Positions 21,091 to 21,193 of a stretch of DNA of 21,193 nt are shown one piece after another. The notes beneath the pieces were generated by a model. The model was not told the origin of the DNA, searched no databases, and worked only from the letters and a program-made list of their open reading frames with translations. Position numbers and translations under genes: made by a program. Position 1 is the first letter of the stretch. Each line of letters starts with the position of its first letter. Origin of the DNA: an uncultured Kiritimatiellota bacterium (GTDB lineage: Bacteria; Verrucomicrobiota; Kiritimatiellia; RFP12; UBA1067); NCBI GenBank assembly GCA_934621385.1, contig CAKTUI010000039.1, forward strand, positions 1 to 21,193, given 5' to 3'.

Positions 21091-21193
21091 TCCACCCCAC
21101 CACCCACCCTTATCCCGGCGCAGTTTGCCATAATAGTGTGCACCCAACCAAAGAAGGGCTCAGATCTTGGCATAGCCCGTTTGCCAAATACTG
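21091..21193. other. Right-edge region with no recognised gene
   Basis: No ORF or RNA gene is recognised. There is a weak GGGCT/AGCCC inverted repeat (21156-21160 with 21174-21178). On the minus strand TTCTTTGG follows it, which could be a poor terminator of a gene to the right. TTTGCCA occurs twice (21124 and 21180). Confidence 0.4.

Overview
The window is a gene-dense bacterial chromosome segment. The organism is Gram-negative: it has a lipid A-type acyltransferase, a lipoprotein signal and several envelope proteins. Gene content (SUMF1-domain secreted protein, LysM envelope proteins, a topoisomerase IV A subunit of the Bacteroidetes/Chlamydia-like type, a topoisomerase I without zinc fingers) suggests the PVC superphylum, perhaps Kiritimatiellota or Lentisphaerota. 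That is an inference, because no rRNA or phylogenetic marker could be compared here.

Layout: almost everything is on the minus strand; only the SUMF1-domain gene (436-1389) is on the plus strand. Reading in the direction of minus-strand transcription, a tRNA-Arg(UCU) and a ParC-like topoisomerase IV subunit A lie at the right end. An LpxL/HtrB-type acyltransferase follows. Next comes a tightly coupled lipid/aryl-polyene-like cassette: hotdog dehydratase, ketoacyl synthase, truncated ketoacyl-synthase-like protein, PlsC-type acyltransferase, FabG-type reductase, GT2 and GT8 glycosyltransferases. Most junctions there are 4-bp ATGA or TTGA overlaps. A 1.2-kb non-coding region (about 11.05-12.22 kb) follows. 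Then comes a long chromosome-maintenance and envelope run: topA, a Xer recombinase, scpA, scpB, a TPR/coiled-coil/LysM lipoprotein, a small membrane protein, a second LysM protein, purD and a sodium-dependent (SNF/NSS) transporter. A start of another minus-strand gene with a signal peptide leaves the window at the left edge.

The most unusual material is the 1.2-kb region between the GT8 gene and topA. It holds (a) 16 copies of a 14-bp quasi-palindromic box (consensus TTCTACACGGAGAA in either orientation) whose centres are 22-24 bp apart over 340 bp, just upstream of the topA promoter; (b) an orphan transcription unit with a good promoter, a structured leader, a possible 93-codon ORF and a strong intrinsic terminator; (c) a run of ten G next to that promoter's -35 box; and (d) four TGCGCA palindromes exactly 22 bp apart upstream of it. 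Two unrelated box sequences with the same two-helical-turn spacing suggest arrays bound by dimeric proteins on one DNA face.

A second theme is promoter architecture. Four coding genes have a -10 box only 7-10 bp before the start codon and no convincing Shine-Dalgarno, so their mRNAs should be leaderless or nearly so. Three minus-strand promoters share the exact extended -10 TGGTATAAT. Other genes in the window have ordinary Shine-Dalgarno sites, so both modes seem to coexist.
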